Below the pieces are notes generated by a model that worked only from the letters and a program-made list of their open reading frames with translations, was not told where the DNA came from and did not search any database. Shown here piece by piece: positions 60,260 to 64,000 of a stretch of 64,000 nt of DNA. How positions within the stretch are numbered: the first letter of the stretch is position 1; the number at the start of each line of letters is the position of its first letter. The stretch comes from Butyrivibrio sp. VCD2006 (GTDB lineage Bacteria > Bacillota > Clostridia > Lachnospirales > Lachnospiraceae). The stretch is taken from positions 224,813-288,812 of the forward strand of contig NZ_AUIX01000002.1 in NCBI RefSeq assembly GCF_000423925.1. Reading direction: 5' to 3'. A program made the position numbers and the translations under genes.

Positions 60260-60307
60260 GCCTTCTCCCTTTAGGGAGAAGGTGTCAGCGAAGCTGACGG
60301 ATGAGGA
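60260..60307 (+). repeat. Dispersed GC palindrome, copy 5
   Basis: GCCTTCTCCCTTTAGGGAGA, then AGGTGTCAGCGAAGCTGACG and GATGAGG. It ends 31 bases before the bcd start. In the same gap (60160-60240) are short inverted sequences such as TTCGATCGAA. Confidence 0.85.
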
Positions 60308-60337
60308 CTTTAAGAATACGAATGGAGGATTTTTTTC

Positions 60338-61498
60338 ATGGATTTTCAGTTAGATCAGCAACATGAAATGGCGAGAGCTCTTTTCAAAGAGTTCGCAGAA
60401 AAAGAAGTTAAGCCCCACGCAATTGACGTGGATGAGACAGAGGTATTCCCGATGGAGACCGTTAAGAAAATGCAGAAGTACGGCTTCATGGGTATCCCGA
60501 TTCCGAAGGAATACGGCGGACAGGGATGTGATCCTCTTACATATGCTATGTGCGTAGAGGAGCTTGCAAAGGTTTGCGGAACAACAGCAGTTATCGTTTC
60601 CGCTCATACATCACTTTGCTGTGATCCTATTCTTACATACGGTACAGAGGAGCAGAAGCAGAAGTTCCTCGTTCCCCTTGCAAAGGGTGAGAAGCTCGGT
60701 GCTTTCGGTCTTACAGAGCCCATGGCTGGTACAGATGCTCAGGGCGTTCAGACCAAGGCTGTTCTTACAGAAGATGGTAAAGAGTGGGTTCTTAACGGAT
60801 CTAAGTGCTTCATCACAAACGGTGAGGTAGCTGATACTTATATCATCATTGCTTACACAGATATCGTTGAGGATAAGAGAGGCAGAAAGACAAAGAAGTT
60901 CTCAGCATTTATCGTGGAGAAGGGAACACCCGGATTCACATTCGGTACTAAGGAAAACAAGATGGGTATCCGTGGATCATCCACATACGAGCTCATTTTC
61001 CAGGATTGCCACATTCCTGCTGAGAACCTTCTTGGCGCTAGAGGAAAGGGCTTCCCGATCGCTATGCACACACTTGATGGTGGACGTATCGGTATCGCTG
61101 CACAGGCTCTTGGTATTGCTGAGGGTGCTCTTGATCGTACAGTTGAGTACGTTAAGGAGAGAAAGCAGTTCGGTCGTTCAATCGGTCAGTTCCAGAATAC
61201 ACAGTTCCAGCTTGCTAACATGGCTACTCAGTGTGAAGCAGCTAAGATGCTTGTTTATGCAGCAGCTGATGCTAAGAAGAACAAGGATCGTTACTCTGTA
61301 GAAGCAGCTAAGGCTAAGCTTTTCGCAGCAGAAGTTGCTATGGACGTAACAACAAAGGCTGTTCAGCTTCACGGTGGTTATGGTTACATCAGAGAGTACG
61401 AAGTAGAGAGAATGATGCGTGACGCTAAGATCACAGAGATCTACGAGGGTACATCTGAAGTTCAGAGAATGGTTATCTCTGGTGCTTTATTAAGCTAA
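60338..61498 (+). CDS. bcd: Butyryl-CoA dehydrogenase
   Basis: The 386-residue flavoprotein reduces crotonyl-CoA to butyryl-CoA with electrons from the EtfAB pair encoded next to it. It has the acyl-CoA dehydrogenase features ALTYAMCVEELAKVCGTTAV-type helix (here DPLTYAMCVEELAKV), FGLTEPMAGTDAQGVQTKAV, the FAD loop FITNGEVADTYIIIAYTD, QLHGGYGYIREYEVERMMRD and the catalytic Glu in IYEGTSEVQRMVI (about residue 367). GGAGGATTTTTTTC precedes the ATG. Association with EtfAB suggests an electron-bifurcating complex. Confidence 0.96.
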   Translation: MDFQLDQQHEMARALFKEFAEKEVKPHAIDVDETEVFPMETVKKMQKYGFMGIPIPKEYGGQGCDPLTYAMCVEELAKVCGTTAVIVSAHTSLCCDPILTYGTEEQKQKFLVPLAKGEKLGAFGLTEPMAGTDAQGVQTKAVLTEDGKEWVLNGSKCFITNGEVADTYIIIAYTDIVEDKRGRKTKKFSAFIVEKGTPGFTFGTKENKMGIRGSSTYELIFQDCHIPAENLLGARGKGFPIAMHTLDGGRIGIAAQALGIAEGALDRTVEYVKERKQFGRSIGQFQNTQFQLANMATQCEAAKMLVYAAADAKKNKDRYSVEAAKAKLFAAEVAMDVTTKAVQLHGGYGYIREYEVERMMRDAKITEIYEGTSEVQRMVISGALLS

Positions 61499-61611
61499 GC
61501 TTATTAGCAATAATTATTAAACTTAGCGGATTAGCACGTTCTGCAAAAGTCGAAAGACGATTAGCAGAACTTCCTAAATGATCATTTACATTTTGTAAAA
61601 GGAGAATACAA

Positions 61612-62403
61612 ATGAAAGTAGTAGTTTGCATAAAGCAGGTGCCCGATACAAAGGGCGGGGTTAAGTTTAAACCCGATGGAACACTCGACAGAGGAGCAAT
61701 GCTTGCAATCATGAACCCTGATGACAAAGCAGGTCTCGAGGCAGCTCTTCGTCTTAAAGATGAATACGGCGCAGAAGTTACTGTTGTAACCATGGGTCTT
61801 CCCAAGGCTGAAGCAGTTCTTCGTGAGGCTATGGCTATGGGTGCTGACAAGGCAATTCTTGTTACAGACCGCGTACTTGGTGGTGCTGACACATGGGCAA
61901 CATCTTCAACAATCGCAGGCGCACTTAGAAACCTTGAGTATGATCTCGTAATCACAGGCCGTCAGGCTATCGATGGTGATACAGCTCAGGTTGGTCCTCA
62001 GATTTCTGAGCACCTTGGTCTTCCTGTAATCTCTTACGCTGAAGAGATCAAGGTTGACGAGAAGGCTAAGACAGTTGTTGTTAAGCGTCAGTTCGAGGAT
62101 CGTTATCACATGGTAGAGGCTAAGATGCCGTGCCTTATCACAGCTCTTGCAGAGCTCGGCGAGCCCAGATACATGACACCCGGCGGAATCTTCGATGCAT
62201 TCGATAAGGAAGTTACCGTTTGGGGAAGAGCAGACCTTAAGGATGTTGAGGATTCTAACCTTGGTCTTAAGGGATCACCTACTCAGATCGCTAAGGCATC
62301 TGATAAGGTTAAGAAGGGCGCTGGTGAGAAGATCGTTGCTGATTCAGCTGACGAAGCAGTTGATTATCTGTTTGGTAAGCTCGAAGAGAAGCATGTAATC
62401 TGA
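61612..62403 (+). CDS. etfB: Electron transfer flavoprotein beta subunit
   Basis: The 263-residue protein starts MKVVVCIKQVPDTKGGVKF, as clostridial EtfB does. It contains NPDDKAGLEAALRLKDEYGA, VVTMGLPKAEAVLREAMAMG and VITGRQAIDGDTAQVGPQIS (the ETF beta signature). It pairs with EtfA (62577) to pass electrons from NADH to BCD and, in bifurcating complexes, to ferredoxin. AAAAGGAGAATACAA precedes the ATG. A dispersed element with hairpins separates it from etfA. Confidence 0.96.
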   Translation: MKVVVCIKQVPDTKGGVKFKPDGTLDRGAMLAIMNPDDKAGLEAALRLKDEYGAEVTVVTMGLPKAEAVLREAMAMGADKAILVTDRVLGGADTWATSSTIAGALRNLEYDLVITGRQAIDGDTAQVGPQISEHLGLPVISYAEEIKVDEKAKTVVVKRQFEDRYHMVEAKMPCLITALAELGEPRYMTPGGIFDAFDKEVTVWGRADLKDVEDSNLGLKGSPTQIAKASDKVKKGAGEKIVADSADEAVDYLFGKLEEKHVI

Positions 62404-62541
62404 GAACCTGCGAGCCGCGCAGTAATTTTTTGAAAGACAAAATTCTGTGCTTGCACAAAGAATTTTGGATTGAGAAAAATTGATATGTGGCGAACAGCCA
62501 CAACGAGGAAATGCGTAGCATTTTCGAGTCTGCGCGTTCCA
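62404..62541 (+). repeat. Dispersed palindromic element, copy 2, between etfB and etfA
   Basis: After the etfB stop, an outer inverted repeat CGCGCAG (62416-62422) / CTGCGCG (62530-62536) encloses a CAAAATTC...GAATTTTG hairpin and the segment GGCGAACAGCCACAACGAGG + AAATGCGTAGCATTTTCGAG + TCTG. That segment is nearly the same as the segment at 51211-51256. It occupies most of the gap in the mRNA between the two ETF genes. Confidence 0.75.
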
Positions 62542-62576
62542 AGATGTGAATTAATAGATTAAAAGGAGAACAAAAC

Positions 62577-63623
62577 ATGTCTTTAGAAGAATATAAGGGT
62601 GTATTTATATTTGCTCAGCAGGTAGACAATGAGCTCTCAGGTATCGCACTTGAGCTCCTGGGCAAAGCAAAAGATCTTGCAAATGATCTTGATGAGAAAA
62701 AAGTTACAGCAGTTCTGCTTGGTGACAAGGTTGGTAACCTCGTAGACACACTTGCTGAGTACGGCGCTGACCGTGTCATCGTTGTTGATGATCCTGAGCT
62801 TAAGGATTATCGTACAGAGCCTTACACACACGCACTTGCATCAGTTATCAATGAGTTCAAGCCTGAAATCCTTCTGGTTGGTGCTACAGCTATCGGTCGT
62901 GACCTTGGTCCTCGTGTATCTTCACGTGTTCACACAGGTCTTACAGCTGACTGTACACAGCTTGATATAGGTGATTTCCCGCTTAACGCTGTTGAGGGTC
63001 AGGAGCAGAAGCATAAGCAGCTCCTTATGACTCGTCCTGCATTCGGTGGTAACACAATCGCTACTATCGCTTGCCCTGATTTCCGTCCTCAGATGGCAAC
63101 AGTTCGTCCCGGCGTTATGCAGAAGATCGCTCCTGTAAAGGGCGCTAAGGCTGAGGTTGTTGAGTTCAATCCCGGCTTCGAGGAGAATGCTTGCTATACA
63201 AAGATCCTTGAGATCGTTAAGGCGGTTTCAGAGGTTGAGGATATCCAGGAAGCTAAGATCCTTGTATCTGGCGGACGTGGTGTTGGAAGCCCTGAGAACT
63301 TCAAGATCCTTGAGGACCTTGCTAAGGTTCTTCATGGAACAGTATCTTGCTCACGTGCAGTTGTAGATTCAGGCTGGAAGCCGAAGGATCTTCAGGTAGG
63401 TCAGACAGGTAAGACTGTTCGTCCTAAGGTTTACTTCGCAATCGGTATCAGCGGAGCTATCCAGCACGTTGCAGGTATGGAAGAGTCAGATCTCATCATC
63501 GCTATCAACAAGGATGAGAACGCTCCTATCTTCGACGTAGCAGATTACGGTGTAGTAGGCGACCTTAACAAGATCGTTCCTGCACTTACAAAGAAGCTCG
63601 AGGCTGCTCTTGCTGAAAAGTAA
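62577..63623 (+). CDS. etfA: Electron transfer flavoprotein alpha subunit
   Basis: The 348-residue protein has an N-terminal ETF domain (YKGVFIFAQQVDNELSGIAL). The C-terminal FAD-binding domain has VSGGRGVGSPENFKILEDLA, then SCSRAVVDSGWKPKDLQVGQ, TVRPKVYFAIGISGAIQHVA + GMEESDLIIAINKDENAPIF and DVADYGVVGDL (the ETF alpha signature). It forms a heterodimer with EtfB for the BCD reaction. AAAAGGAGAACAAAAC precedes the ATG. A strong terminator follows. Confidence 0.96.
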   Translation: MSLEEYKGVFIFAQQVDNELSGIALELLGKAKDLANDLDEKKVTAVLLGDKVGNLVDTLAEYGADRVIVVDDPELKDYRTEPYTHALASVINEFKPEILLVGATAIGRDLGPRVSSRVHTGLTADCTQLDIGDFPLNAVEGQEQKHKQLLMTRPAFGGNTIATIACPDFRPQMATVRPGVMQKIAPVKGAKAEVVEFNPGFEENACYTKILEIVKAVSEVEDIQEAKILVSGGRGVGSPENFKILEDLAKVLHGTVSCSRAVVDSGWKPKDLQVGQTGKTVRPKVYFAIGISGAIQHVAGMEESDLIIAINKDENAPIFDVADYGVVGDLNKIVPALTKKLEAALAEK

Positions 63624-63641
63624 TCACTAATTAAGGTCTTT

Positions 63642-63678
63642 AGAGCCCGGAGTATTTATATTCCGGGCTCTTTTTAGT
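63642..63678 (+). terminator. Intrinsic terminator of the butyrate gene block
   Basis: AGAGCCCGGA (63642-63651) and TCCGGGCTCT (63662-63671) pair around TATTTATA-type sequence (GTATTTATAT), followed by TTTTAGTTT. The group II intron begins immediately after this T-run. Confidence 0.92.
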
Positions 63679-63680
63679 TT

Positions 63681-64000
63681 GCGCGCCATGGGCGCACTCT
63701 AACAGGTGAAAGTCCTGAACACGCCCAGATAGTGGGAAGTGTATAGCCGAACAGCAAGGGTGTCCATCGCGAGATGGAATCTGAAGGAAGCTGTAAGCAA
63801 ATCTCTGGTCCGACGGACAGAAATCACATATAAGGCTAGGCTACGAGAGATAAGTTGGCTAAAAGCAACGAAGTCTTATAACTATCACCTTTGTAGTAGC
63901 AGAGTAAATGTGGCGGATATATGGAGAGAAAGAGCGTGCACCTTAAGCGTGGAGGTCTCACAGAGGTTTCATTAGCCTAGTAACAACGAACTGTGAGAAG
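63681..64000 (+). mobile_element. Group II intron, 5' portion (continues past the window)
   Basis: The sequence from GCGCGCCATGGGCGCAC at 63681 is typical of the 5' domain I of bacterial group II introns. Recognisable pieces are AACAGGTGAAAGTCCTGAAC, CCGAACAGCAAGGGTGTCC, CTGAAGGAAGCTGTAAGC, GAAATCACATATAAGGCTAG, AGTAAATGTGGCGGATATAT and GTGGAGGTCTCACAGAGG. The 5' end should be near 63681 (GCGCG, a variant of the GUGYG consensus). A maturase/reverse transcriptase gene is expected beyond the window. There is no real coding frame within this part. Confidence 0.85.

Noticed and set aside
63739..63975. 78-codon open frame as a gene
   Set aside because: It lies in the structured 5' domain of the group II intron, has no ribosome site and no protein-like pattern.

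Overview
The window looks like chromosome from a butyrate-forming, plant-fibre-degrading Lachnospiraceae bacterium, most like Butyrivibrio or Pseudobutyrivibrio. The evidence is moderate GC, strong GGAGG ribosome sites, several TTG starts, a complete acetyl-CoA to butyryl-CoA gene set (thiolase, crotonase, HBD, BCD, EtfB, EtfA) and a GH67 alpha-glucuronidase next to mannonate dehydratase. The species assignment is inference from gene content. I saw no tRNA, rRNA, prophage or CRISPR array.

Layout. 1-9.1 kb: accessory genes, including a YbaK deacylase, a CPBP protease, several GNAT acetyltransferases, a large unknown toroid-like protein, an ADA-family amidohydrolase, a Nudix enzyme and an HD phosphohydrolase. 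Gene relics and unusual repeats lie between them. 9.1-16.9 kb: a carbamoyltransferase paralogue, a 1187-residue hybrid histidine kinase, a DUF3237-like protein, a probable small RNA, two P-loop kinases and a methyltransferase. 17-26 kb: a GNAT, a MutS-family gene broken by a frameshift, a MerR regulator, a membrane-anchored HAD phosphatase, a T-box riboswitch with proS, and a PD-(D/E)XK-like nuclease behind a very long leader. 26-35 kb: a methyltransferase, a HAD hydrolase, GNATs, a TetR/CPBP pair with a clear operator, an ECF sigma factor with a large repetitive partner, a structured leader before an MFS transporter, and a tautomerase. 35-38.6 kb (minus strand): an SGNH/MBOAT O-acylation pair and a flavin reductase with a histone-like tail. 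38.8-51 kb: a surface protein, endonuclease III, an M18 peptidase, CheX/CheY-like proteins, Lgt, an SDR, TrxB and a cell-wall NlpC/P60 hydrolase. 51.8-55.8 kb: a GntR-regulated glucuronoxylan module. 55.9-63.6 kb: HPF (minus strand) and the butyrate genes. The window ends in the 5' part of a group II intron placed just after the etfA terminator.

The most unusual signal is a family of three tandem hairpin arrays (6264-6657, 17606-18048, 24846-25185). Each unit is a hairpin whose arms vary around GACNNGTAG/CTACNNGTC. In one orientation each hairpin is followed by a short T-rich tail. The period is a strict 64 nt in array 1, 59-66 nt in array 2 and 76 nt in array 3. Loops are similar within an array but differ between loci, while the arms are shared, and some arm changes are compensated within a hairpin. 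Array 3 lies in an unusually long region between a good promoter and the nuclease-like gene. I know of no described element with this architecture.

Other non-coding signals are two candidate structured RNAs (about 14229-14387 and 32967-33266), four copies of ATTGGTACCC in inverted arrangement, two families of dispersed palindromic repeats lying between co-directional genes, a DnaA-box cluster before the thiolase gene, and degenerate tandem copies of gene 3' ends just past several stop codons.
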